Source: an uncultured Acidobacteriia bacterium (GTDB taxonomy: Bacteria; Acidobacteriota; Terriglobia; Bryobacterales; Bryobacteraceae). Taken from it: DNA of 36,143 nt. The translations under genes and the position numbers were made by a program. Below, in pieces: positions 1 through 9,500 of this stretch. How positions within the stretch are numbered: the stretch's first letter is position 1; every line of letters starts with the position of its first letter. A model generated the notes under the pieces. The model saw only the letters and a program-made list of their open reading frames with translations. It did no database searches and was not told where the DNA came from. The stretch lies in contig CAIYHG010000039.1 of the NCBI GenBank assembly GCA_903925975.1, forward strand, positions 1-36,143, written 5' to 3'.

Positions 1-1202
1 GCGCGGCCCAGTCGTTGAACGCAAGCAAGCTGCGAAGCTTCCTCACGCTGCTGGGAATTATCCTTGCTACCACGACGCTGATCTCGGTGATGTCCGTCAT
101 TTCGGGCATGGACGTCGTGATCGCCCAGAACGTGGCCGATATGGGCGCGGATGGGTACGTAGTGACCCGCATCATGATGGGGCAATGGGATCCCAAGAAG
201 TTCGCCGAAATGTCGCGCCGCAACCCGCAGCTCAGTATGGACGAGTTCGAGTTCCTGAAGACTCACGTGACGCTTGCCAAGTGGATCGGGATTTCGACCG
301 AGGCCAACGCCACCGTGGACAAGGGGAAGGAGCGTTCCGAAAGCGTGCAACTGCGGGGCGCTTCGCCGAGTATCGCGGCAATTAGTAACTATCAGGTCGC
401 CGAGGGGCGGTTCTTCTCCGAGGTCGATGACAACCGCCGTTTGGGCGTTGCTTTCATCGGCCACGATATCCAGGTGAAGTTCTTCGGCGGCGGCAACGCT
501 TTGGGAGAGACTATCGACGTGGATGGAATCCCGTTCGAAGTGATCGGTGTTTCCAAGGAGAAAGGGTCTGTACTCGGGCAGTCTCAGGACAACTTCGTTG
601 TGGTTCCGGCGCAGACGTATCTCAAGAAATGGGGAATGCGGCGGGGGATGGAATACTATGCCACGGCCCTCGACCACGGGCGGCTCTTCCAGGCGCAGGA
701 GGAGGCTCGGGTCCTCCTGCGTTCCTATCGTCACCTCAGACCCGGCGATGACGATACTTTTGCGGTAGTGACCTCGGACAGCTTGCTCAACCTGTGGAAC
801 CAGTTAACGGCGGCAATCTCGGCAACGGCGCTCGGAGTCGTATCGGTCTTCATGATCGTGGGCGGCGTGGTCATCATGAACATCATGCTGGCTGTAGTGA
901 CCGAGCGAACGCACGAGATCGGGATACGGAAGTCGGTGGGCGCCCGAAATCGCGACATACTAAACCAGTTTCTTGTGGAATCGTCCCTGCTGTCGGCAAT
1001 CGGGGGAGTGGTCGGGGTCACGATTGCCGGGGCTCTCGCCCTGCTCGTCCGCCGCTTGACGCCGGTGCCGACGTCCATCCCCATCATGGGCGTGCTGCTG
1101 GGGGTGTCTCTCTCGGCGACTGTGGGGCTGTTCTTTGGGATCTACCCGGCGCGCCAAGCTGCCAATCTAGACCCCATTGAAGCGCTGAGGATGGAACGAT
1201 GA
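1..1202 (+). CDS. MacB/FtsX-type ABC transporter permease (5' end cut by window)
   Basis: Inner-membrane permease subunit of a MacB-like ABC exporter. The reading frame is open to the left edge, so the true start lies outside the window; the visible N-terminus (LNASKLRSFLTLLGIILATT) is the first transmembrane helix preceded by the usual Arg/Lys-rich stretch. A large periplasmic domain follows (about residues 50-260), then three closely spaced helices (about 265-390) with the FtsX-like segment TERTHEIGIRKSVGAR and the typical ending DPIEALR. It overlaps the next permease by four bases (ATGA), so the two are translationally coupled and probably form a heterodimer. The cognate ATPase is not in view and should lie upstream. 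The family assignment is firm; the substrate cannot be told. Confidence 0.88.
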   Translation, partial: AAQSLNASKLRSFLTLLGIILATTTLISVMSVISGMDVVIAQNVADMGADGYVVTRIMMGQWDPKKFAEMSRRNPQLSMDEFEFLKTHVTLAKWIGISTEANATVDKGKERSESVQLRGASPSIAAISNYQVAEGRFFSEVDDNRRLGVAFIGHDIQVKFFGGGNALGETIDVDGIPFEVIGVSKEKGSVLGQSQDNFVVVPAQTYLKKWGMRRGMEYYATALDHGRLFQAQEEARVLLRSYRHLRPGDDDTFAVVTSDSLLNLWNQLTAAISATALGVVSVFMIVGGVVIMNIMLAVVTERTHEIGIRKSVGARNRDILNQFLVESSLLSAIGGVVGVTIAGALALLVRRLTPVPTSIPIMGVLLGVSLSATVGLFFGIYPARQAANLDPIEALRMER

Positions 1203-2425
1203 CCGCCGCATTGTTCACATCGGGCATCACCCTGGCGTTGCAGACGATCCGCGCCCACAAACTGCGTTCGTTCCTGACGATCCTCGGGGTCATCATAGGA
1301 ACCAGCGCGGTGATCGGCGTGGGGTCGATCATCGCCGGCCTGGATGGCTCGATCAGCAATCTGATGCGGAGCTTCGGGCCGAACTCGATTATCGTGACCA
1401 AGACGCCGGCAATGGCCGAGGCGACGCGGGAAGAACGGCGTCGCAAGCCGCTGACCTTGGAAAATGCTCGCGCAATTGCCGCCCGGTGTCCCTCCGTGGA
1501 ACACGTAAGTCCCTATCTGATGGCCACCGGCAACTCGCATAGCGTGCGCTACAAGGGGAATGAACTTTACCAAATCCAGATGGCGGGGACGGAGGAGGGT
1601 TACGCCGCCGGCGGAACTACGATGAAATTCGGGCGTTTCTTCAGCGACTTTGAGAACGCGCACCACATGCCGGTTGTAGTGATTGGAGAGAACGTTCGGG
1701 AACAGCTCTTGCCGAATGAAGATCCGGTGGGCAAATGGATTGACGTCGATGGGCACAAGTTGGAAGTGGTCGGCGTGATGGACAAACCCGCCGCGTACCT
1801 GCCCAGCATGCCCGATACGCGCGTGTTGATCCCGTACTTCACGATGCGGAAGATATATCCCAACCTGCGGGAGCACATGATCATGGTGATTGCCCGTGAG
1901 GGATTGCTGAGCAAAGCGGAGGATGAAGTGCGGGCAGTTCTTCGTATCGAGCGGCGTGATTCCTTCAATGCGCCGGATTCCTTCTATGTCACTACGGCGG
2001 AACAAATGATCGCGCAGTTCCACAACGTAACCGCTACGGTGGCGTTGGTGATGGTGATCATCAGTTCAATAGGGCTGCTCGTAGGCGGCATTGGCGTGAT
2101 GAATATCATGCTGGTGGGAGTGACTGAGCGCACGCGGGAGATTGGCGTAAGGAAGGCCGTCGGAGCGCGAAAGTCTGATATCGTCCTGCAGTTTCTGACA
2201 GAGGCGGTGGTGCTGACCGGGCTGGGCGGAACGCTGGGGCTCGCCGCGGGCTGGTTGATCTCGCTGGCGGCGCATCTCGTATTCCCGGCGCTGCCTACCG
2301 CCGTTCCGTTATCCGCGGCGCTTTCCGGCGTGATGGTTTCGGTTGGGGTCGGCATCTTCTTCGGGATCTGGCCGGCCAGCCGGGCGGCGCGCCTGGACCC
2401 GGTGGAGGCCCTGCGGTACGAGTAG
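1199..2425 (+). CDS. MacB/FtsX-type ABC transporter permease, second subunit
   Basis: Paralogue of the preceding permease, 408 residues. It has an N-terminal helix (KLRSFLTILGVIIGTSAVIG), a periplasmic MacB-core-like domain (about 45-280), three C-terminal helices, the motif TERTREIGVRKAVGARKSD and the ending DPVEALRYE. The start codon overlaps the stop of the upstream gene (ATGA), which fixes the start. Such pairs work with one cytoplasmic ATPase and often a membrane-fusion protein to export peptides, lipoproteins or small molecules, using mechanotransmission rather than a substrate channel through the permease. Which of these applies here is not visible. The next gene, an O-antigen-ligase-like protein, starts 62 bases downstream and may or may not be cotranscribed. 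Confidence 0.9.
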   Translation: MTAALFTSGITLALQTIRAHKLRSFLTILGVIIGTSAVIGVGSIIAGLDGSISNLMRSFGPNSIIVTKTPAMAEATREERRRKPLTLENARAIAARCPSVEHVSPYLMATGNSHSVRYKGNELYQIQMAGTEEGYAAGGTTMKFGRFFSDFENAHHMPVVVIGENVREQLLPNEDPVGKWIDVDGHKLEVVGVMDKPAAYLPSMPDTRVLIPYFTMRKIYPNLREHMIMVIAREGLLSKAEDEVRAVLRIERRDSFNAPDSFYVTTAEQMIAQFHNVTATVALVMVIISSIGLLVGGIGVMNIMLVGVTERTREIGVRKAVGARKSDIVLQFLTEAVVLTGLGGTLGLAAGWLISLAAHLVFPALPTAVPLSAALSGVMVSVGVGIFFGIWPASRAARLDPVEALRYE

Positions 2426-2487
2426 CCGCAGCCTGGTTTCCCTGGACACGCATTCCGCCGGCAGTCTGGCATACTGGATGCTGTCCC

Positions 2488-3756
2488 ATGGCGAATTACG
2501 CGAAACGACTCAGTGCGGCGGCGCAGTGGCTTGCATTCGCCTCCGCCGTCTCGATCATCTTCTCCATTGCCATCTCCCAGATCTTCCTGGCCCTAGCATT
2601 CGTCGCGCTCCTGGCGTCGGGAGAGAAACTGCGCCTGCCTCCAATCAGGATTGCGCTGGGCCTCTTTCTTCTCGGGACCCTGATTTCGTGGGCGTTCTCC
2701 GGGGAGCTTGCCGCCGGCCTGCCGCAAATTCGCAAGTTCTATGTATTTCTTGAGTTGCTGGTTGTGTATTCCTCGGTGCGAAGCCTGAAACTGGTGCGGT
2801 CGATCTTTCTGACTTGGGCCGCCTTTGGCTCGGTCACTGCTGTGGTGGGATTCGTGCAGTTTGGGCGCAAGATGGCGGAGGCGCGCAATCTCGGCGTAGG
2901 TTTCTACGACTATTACGTCACTCAGCGGATTACCGGGTTCACAAGCCACTGGAACACATATAGCGCCGAGGAGATGTTTGCGCTGATCATGATCGGCTCG
3001 TTTCTGTTGTTTGCGCCGCGGACACGGTGGTATTGGGTCTGGTGCGTGTGCGGCGTCCTGACTGCGTTGGCCGTCGTGTTAGCTCAGACACGTGGCGTGT
3101 GGATCGCCGTGGCAGCCGCGGCGCTATATCTGTTGTGGGCTTGGAGGAAGTGGGCCGTCCTGTTGCCGCCCGTTGTGATCTTGATCGGCGTAGCGGTCGC
3201 GCCGGCGCCGATTCAGCAGCGGGTCCAATCTATCTTCAAGCCGAACAAGATCGATTCCAACGCTTTCAGAATTGTCACGTGGCGCACCGGATGGGAAATG
3301 ATCAAGCGTCATCCTCTGCTCGGCTTGGGACCTGAAGGCGTAGGAATCCACTTCCAGGAGTACGTCCCGCCCGATATTCCGCGCCCCCTGCCCGCCGGCT
3401 GGTATGGGCACCTCCACAACATCTACGTCCACTACGCGGCCGAGCGGGGAATCCCCACGATGCTGATTCTCATTTGGCTGCTGGTCCAGATCGTAGTGGA
3501 TTTTATGCGCGGACTATCGAAACTGCCGCCGGGGCGCGGCGATCCCAAGTTCCTTTTGCATGCGGGTATTGCCGTGGTTCTGGCGACCATGGTTGAAGGC
3601 GTGGTCGAGCTGAATCTTGGGGATAGCGAAGTGCTGACGATGTTTCTAATTGTCGTGGCTTGTGCGTACTTGTCCATTGACAAGCAGGTCTCTGGAGTTC
3701 AAGAGGAACCCACTTCAGCCGCCGGGAACCCGGCCGCTTCAGTCTCCCAGGAATAG
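2488..3756 (+). CDS. O-antigen ligase/polymerase family membrane protein (Wzy_C-like)
   Basis: A 422-residue polytopic membrane protein with about ten hydrophobic segments. The diagnostic part is around residues 265-320: a large loop containing NAFRIVTWRTGWEMIKRHPL and then LGLGPEGVG, followed by WYGHLHNIYVHYAAERGIP, the conserved loop and helix entry of the O-antigen ligase/polymerase family. Such proteins join undecaprenyl-linked glycans to lipid A, proteins or other glycans on the periplasmic side. No glycosyltransferase neighbours are visible, so the glycan is unknown. No strong Shine-Dalgarno sequence precedes the ATG. The last 18 bases overlap the 3' end of the phage-type tail gene on the opposite strand, so the two converge without a terminator between them. 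Confidence 0.82.
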   Translation: MANYAKRLSAAAQWLAFASAVSIIFSIAISQIFLALAFVALLASGEKLRLPPIRIALGLFLLGTLISWAFSGELAAGLPQIRKFYVFLELLVVYSSVRSLKLVRSIFLTWAAFGSVTAVVGFVQFGRKMAEARNLGVGFYDYYVTQRITGFTSHWNTYSAEEMFALIMIGSFLLFAPRTRWYWVWCVCGVLTALAVVLAQTRGVWIAVAAAALYLLWAWRKWAVLLPPVVILIGVAVAPAPIQQRVQSIFKPNKIDSNAFRIVTWRTGWEMIKRHPLLGLGPEGVGIHFQEYVPPDIPRPLPAGWYGHLHNIYVHYAAERGIPTMLILIWLLVQIVVDFMRGLSKLPPGRGDPKFLLHAGIAVVLATMVEGVVELNLGDSEVLTMFLIVVACAYLSIDKQVSGVQEEPTSAAGNPAASVSQE

Positions 3757-6507
3757 CGCGCGCTTGCTTGCTTGTTCAAGTATAGTGGAACACGTGGTAA
3801 GGCAGAACTGATCGAGCGCGAACAGTACGGCCGATTCCACATCCTGCTCCAACGCCAGTCGGACCTCTTTAAGCCACGGCGCAGTGTAGTCTCCGATTCC
3901 CACCAGGTGACTACGTTGCGCTGCCGAAAAGCCGAACTGCTCAGGGAATTGCAGCGATTCCCGTATCCTGTTCAAGTCGCGAAGCCCTGTATAAGTGAAG
4001 TTCTCAGTCTTTAGGCATGTGAGTTCGGTAGGCGTCCAGTATGTCGCTGGGAAGTTAACGGACCGGTTCAGGGGGGTGTCGTTTGTGTCCGGCGGGTACA
4101 GGACTTCGAAGCGTGCATCTGGATGAGCACTTCTCACGTAGGCCATGACAGATGCAGTAAACTCGCCGATCAGGCCCTGCAAGAACACGCATTCTTCCGG
4201 GAAGTCTTCGGGCCGCGAGTACTGGCTCCGAATTTCCCTCATCGCCCTGCCGAAATGCACTCGGAACGCACTCTTTGTGTACTCGTCGTAGAATGGCATG
4301 CCGGCGTCGCTCGCGAAATACCACCATTGCACCTCGCCGAACTGCAGAAAGGGCGTCATGCCGGCCTCCCGCATCAAGTCGGCCATTTCCTTGTAGGCCT
4401 GCCGCCAAAAAGCGAGGCTGATCGGCGAGAAGTTCGTCTGGAGGGCCGGCGTAGTTAATAGCGCGGCGCCGCCGTCCGGGTATCTCTGCGCAATTCCGGT
4501 TGCGGCCAATGGGTCGCCGTGCTGCAGTTCCATCGAGAATGCGCTGGCAGCATCGATACCAAACTCTCTAAGCGCGCGGAAATAGCTGCGGTGCCAATCG
4601 CGGGCGGCCCTATTGATCCGGGGAATTGCGTTCAGGTCAGTACGCCACCCTTGCGCCCATGGTATCGACGTCACGTCCCCGTCCGCACCTCCCGATAGGG
4701 GTCCGCTTATGGTGACGGTTAGTTCCGTGCTGCCATCCGTATCGGCTGCAATCTCCATGTCGTTGCCGGCGCTTCCCATGGTTCGCGACCGAATTATCAG
4801 GTAATTGCCTTCCGCGCTCGCCCACACTGCCGTGGCCCCGGCGTTGATCGCGCACTCGAGCGCCTGCACTACGCTTTCCGTCGTGTCGGTTATCAGGTTC
4901 AAATGCTCAAAGACCGCACTCGCAACCCGCACGCGCGAGTACTTGCCGAACTCCGGCGTTCCGCTGAAGCTCACACTGGCCGAAGCGTATACGTGCCCCG
5001 GTCGCGTCACCTCGTAGAACCATAGCGCGCCGGCGTAATGATTCGCCCGGCCACGGAATCCCAATTTGCGGATCAACCACGCTGTCCGCTCCGGCGCCAA
5101 CGCGATCGAATGATCGGTGTCCCAGTCCGTCGCCAGAGTGACGCGATCCACATCCGAAAAGTCCGGCAATTCTGCCGTGGGGCAGGCAACTTCAAAGAAA
5201 TCGAAATAGAATACGCCGGCGTCGGCGTGTGTAGCCGTTACGCTGTGGTCTCCCGGGGCGAGATCCGCCAGCTTGATTCTGACCAGCGAATCTTCGTCCC
5301 CGGCGTAGGCAAGATCGATGATCTGAATGGACCCATCCACCGAAACCGCGACCTTCGCGCCCGCGCCCGATGAGTTTCGGAACTTGCGAGTGCCGAGGTA
5401 CAGGGCATGGGTCTCGATTGAGGCGTAGTCGTAGGCAACCGATGCGCCGGGCGTAGCGGTCGCGCGAATCGATCCGCCCGAATAGTTTCCTCTAGCCGGA
5501 TGATCCCATTCGCCCGAATACCTCAGAAACCCCGAATCGTCTTCGGTCCGCCGGCTGCCTGGCCCCGCGACCTGGTACGGCGCGACCCCCGCAGCGGACC
5601 AGTTCGTAATCTTCACTCGAAACTCACTGGGTACGAAGTCCCCGGATTGCTCTGCCGGCGCCCAAGTCCATCGCATCTTCCGGACGGCGTTCGTCGGCAC
5701 TTTCGCAAGTTGATGAAAGTCCGGTCCTTCATACCCCCAGAGGTCACTGAAGTCCAGTTCGATGCGCCACTTGGTCGGTGAGGTTCCTCCGCATAACAAC
5801 TGCGAACTGGTCTGCCAGCCCAGGGTCTGCGCACCGGAGGCCCCGCTGTACACTCCGACGCGATTCCCGTTGGCGCCCATTTCTGCCAGGTATCGAAGGG
5901 AGATTCGCGGCCCATCCGCCTGCGCGTCCATTCCCGTTTGCGGGCAGTTATCCGCGATCGCCCCCGCCAAAATCGACGCCACTCCTTCTATTGTGTCGTC
6001 GTAGTAGATCATGTGGGCTGCGTGCCGTAGCCAGGATGGAACGCCGTCGCCCGCTTCCCAGGCCAATTCCACGTAGTCGCCCGCCGTAATCGTGCCGCTC
6101 AATTCGAAGGTCGCCTGTGCTGGGCGGTAGTATCCAACTACGGGCGTTCCCGTCAAGCGCACTTTGTATACCCGCTCGACGCCGTCGGCTGCTGTCGCCC
6201 AGATTCGCAGGTAGGGCCAGTCTACCGTCGGCCAAAGGGAAGAGTCGGGCGGCATACAATTCTGTCGCTCCTCCTCATAGGAGAGGCGCAGTCCGCTCAG
6301 ATCGCCGTCGGGCAAAGGCCGCAAGCTGGCATGCTCGAAGACGTTGTCGCGGTTCCATTCCACAACCGCCCAGTCGAACTGCTGCCGGAAGCAGCCGGAA
6401 ACCGTGAATCCTGTTCCCGTGCAATCGCTGAGCGCCGCGACGGCGCTAGGTCGTTCAAAATAGCACTGCAGGTCGCGATCGGGACGCAGTTTGCTCAGTT
6501 CTCCCAT
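3739..6507 (-). CDS. Large phage tail protein with C-terminal TIM-barrel-like domain
   Basis: A 922-residue protein and the last gene of the structural cassette, starting just after the hub stop codon. The N-terminal part (about 1-110) contains RPLPDGDLSGLRLSYEEER and PTVDWPYLRIWA. The middle (about 110-600) is beta-rich, with a jelly-roll-like stretch at roughly 330-440. The C-terminal part (about 620-900) alternates helices and strands like a glycosidase-type TIM barrel, with a glutamate in FLQFGEVQWWYF near residue 720. I recall a tail family of this layout, including one called non-contractile tail sheath, and gene transfer agents of Rhodobacter also end their tail cluster with a TIM-barrel protein; I could not check either match. 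Whether the barrel is catalytic is unknown. Its 3' end overlaps the host ligase gene. Confidence 0.7.
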   Translation of the reverse strand: MGELSKLRPDRDLQCYFERPSAVAALSDCTGTGFTVSGCFRQQFDWAVVEWNRDNVFEHASLRPLPDGDLSGLRLSYEEERQNCMPPDSSLWPTVDWPYLRIWATAADGVERVYKVRLTGTPVVGYYRPAQATFELSGTITAGDYVELAWEAGDGVPSWLRHAAHMIYYDDTIEGVASILAGAIADNCPQTGMDAQADGPRISLRYLAEMGANGNRVGVYSGASGAQTLGWQTSSQLLCGGTSPTKWRIELDFSDLWGYEGPDFHQLAKVPTNAVRKMRWTWAPAEQSGDFVPSEFRVKITNWSAAGVAPYQVAGPGSRRTEDDSGFLRYSGEWDHPARGNYSGGSIRATATPGASVAYDYASIETHALYLGTRKFRNSSGAGAKVAVSVDGSIQIIDLAYAGDEDSLVRIKLADLAPGDHSVTATHADAGVFYFDFFEVACPTAELPDFSDVDRVTLATDWDTDHSIALAPERTAWLIRKLGFRGRANHYAGALWFYEVTRPGHVYASASVSFSGTPEFGKYSRVRVASAVFEHLNLITDTTESVVQALECAINAGATAVWASAEGNYLIIRSRTMGSAGNDMEIAADTDGSTELTVTISGPLSGGADGDVTSIPWAQGWRTDLNAIPRINRAARDWHRSYFRALREFGIDAASAFSMELQHGDPLAATGIAQRYPDGGAALLTTPALQTNFSPISLAFWRQAYKEMADLMREAGMTPFLQFGEVQWWYFASDAGMPFYDEYTKSAFRVHFGRAMREIRSQYSRPEDFPEECVFLQGLIGEFTASVMAYVRSAHPDARFEVLYPPDTNDTPLNRSVNFPATYWTPTELTCLKTENFTYTGLRDLNRIRESLQFPEQFGFSAAQRSHLVGIGDYTAPWLKEVRLALEQDVESAVLFALDQFCLTTCSTILEQASKRALFLGD

Positions 6508-6510
6508 TTG

Positions 6511-9500
6511 TCAAAGCCTGATGATCACCGTCAGATTGCGTCCCGGTCTTGCACTACCGACCGAGTTTGTGGAAACCGTGATCTTCGACCCCTCAATCAG
6601 CGGTGGCAGCGTGTACCCGGGGTTGCTCGTCGATACCTGCGATTCGGGCGCAAAGACCAGCGGCGCTCCGTAAGGGTTGCCGTCGACATTCAACTGCAGG
6701 CTGACCGGGGCGTCCGCTGCTGCGCCGAGGGCCGCATACACTTCGCGGACCGTGTGCGAAGATTCCACAATCAGGGCGGGCGCCGCGCAAGCGTCAACGG
6801 CCAGAAAGCCATCGACCTGTATCGTGTATTGCCCGCCGGCAAACGTGCGCAACCCGCGTTCCAGGGTGTCGGTCAGGTGGATGGCGCCTGCCGCACTGTC
6901 GCCAAATCTGTTTGTCACGAGCAGTTCTCCGCCTGCCGCGCGAACGTTCGGTAACGTAATCGGGTGACTCCAACTTCCACTGTACTGACTGCCGAAGAAG
7001 CGGGAAGGGAAGGGTGCGATCTCAGTTCTCGCTTTTAGGCAGTAGGCGATTGTCCCGGCGTTGTGCGTTGCGGCGCCGGATCCCAGCGCCCCTCGTTCCA
7101 CGCGGTAGGTCGCGCCGCCCGGAAGCGCCCCAATAACACGCACAACTTCCGAATCGACCTGGATGAATCCGCCCTGCTGCGCGGCGCCGGCCGTATTCAA
7201 AACAATGATGTCGCCCTCGCCTCCGGTCCCGCTAGCCAGACTGGTTAGCGGCGCTCCCTCAAGTTCGTCCCAGTAGTACACTGTCAGCGTCGCGGAGGAT
7301 ATCGTGCGTGTGTTCTTCAGCTCCGCAAACGAAATACCGCTCAATTCCATCGTGCCGCCCCGTTTCCCGGGTCTGAGGCCGAATGACGGCGCCGGCGGTC
7401 GTCCTTGATCTGACGTGCCGGCGTCTCCAATCGTAAATCGTGTGACGGTCGACGCCTCGGGATCGGCCTCCACATTGCTCGCGTTCGCGGCGCGGCCGGT
7501 GATGTGTGCGATTTCTCCTGGCCGGTTCGGAATAGTGAACTGCACCGTATCCGATCTCGTCTCCGCGCCGAATCTCCAGCCGCTGTCGGAAAGAGCGAAA
7601 TAGCTTGTCTCGTCGGGCTCCACCGTCCACGGCGATGCCACAGTGACGGTGTTAGTCGAGTTCGCAACTACTGCCCTTTCCTGTCCCGCCCCGCGTCCCC
7701 GCGTGATCCGTGCGGTAGCGCCCCCATAATCCTCGCTCATCTCGATCGAACTGTTTCCAACCGTCGTAGCCGAATGAATCGTTGCCGCGGATTCCGGTAG
7801 CCGTTCTAGCCGCCAATAGAAGTTCGCATGATCGAAATTCGGGTCTGGGGGCGCTATCGGCTGGTTCTCAAGTCCCGCGTCCGTAAACGCCGCGGCTATA
7901 GATGCGCCGGTCGCGATTCGGAATAATCGCGCCGGGGTGTTTCCGCGGTATACGTGGAATCGTGCCGCACCGGGAGCGAAGCTCAATCCGGACAGCGTTA
8001 CCTGTGACCCATCCGATTCGATAGCCGCTCTGACCAGAAATGATGCTGAACCCTCATGCCCTTCGGAGTTTACGCCGGAAACGGTATAGTACAGGATTTG
8101 GCCTGCGCGCAGCGCTCCGCCCGCCCCAATCATCGGCGTCAGGCTGATCAGCGGAATCCCCGGCCCCGCCGCTGCTTCCGTGGTCGGCGGCAGGAAACGG
8201 ACGCAGATCGCCGTTTCGCCGCCGTCTTCGGCTGGACTCGTTCCGGTGATGTCGAACTGGAGATCTCCGTTCTCGTCCGCTTTCGTCCCAATCAGCGGCC
8301 TTGGAGTTCCTGATCCTGCGTCGCTCTGCCGCCGGCCGCCTGGCCCCGATGCGGGCTGACCGTTCGTATCTACGTACCATTCGTCGCCGTGGATCTGTGC
8401 CGTAATTCGGGTGATTCGGTGATTGACGCCGGGCGCCACCTTGAGCACGCGGAATAGTTGCCGGTTAAACCCCTCTTTCAGGTACGTGAGGGTAATCAGG
8501 TCCCCGGCGCGAACCCCCAGGCACCTAACGCTGGTGTCGAACTCAACATAAGTATTGCCCCGCAGCGACTTGTCCAAACTCAACTTCAAAATCCGGGCCG
8601 CCTGGTCGTAGTTCGGCAGGCCTATGGCGCCGAGCGTTGCCGAGATTTCCTGGCCGCTGCGAGCCGCGTCTTCGGGGTCCACGATCGAGAGGCTGTCCTG
8701 CTGGTACTCGTTCAGCGCGTCCTGAAATTCCACGCTGAACCGGTTTGGCGTGTCCGCGATACTCCTTGTATATACCCTGAAACTCGGTTCATCGTTGCCA
8801 TTCCTCAAGATGCCGCCGAACCCGCTGGAGCCATCTCCGAATTCGTAGCTCGGCCAACCGCCGTCAAGCGGGTCCGCACTGTTGGACCACTGAAGCCTGA
8901 TCGGCTGCTGGCCGGCGATCGTGTCCTCGACCCGGGCCCGCAGCAGTCCTCCCTCGCCGAACGTCAGATTCATACGCGCCGCCAGGCGGATGCCGCGCAT
9001 CAGTTCACCGGCGCTCTTGCGATTTGTCAATGCCACATTGCACTGGAAGCGTGGGATAAGAATCGGGTTTCCGTAGTTGTCCAGCGCCTCGATATTAACG
9101 TCGCAGTACTCCGCCGCATCCGCGAAGCTGCCGAGGTCGATCTCCGAAAGACTCCAACCCGTTCGACGTAAGATGTCCAGGAGAATCCACGCCGGATTGC
9201 TGCTGAACCGTTCGCCCGCTGGTTCTCCGGCCGCTGTGTAAGTCGGAATCTTCAATCCCTGTACCAGCGCCTTGATTCGGGGCAAGCTCGTTCCGTCGTT
9301 GAGCCGGTTCGGCACGACAACCGAGAGGTACGCCATGCTGCCGTACGGGTCGCCTGCCGGCTGTCCGTCGCCGCCCGTGAAGTCGGGATTGCAGACGCCC
9401 GTCCGTGCGCCCAGCGTCGGGATGCTATACCAGCCCGTTCCCGTCATGTTCGCGCCGGGGACGCCCATCGGAATTTCGACGTCGTTGACCAGGACTTTCA

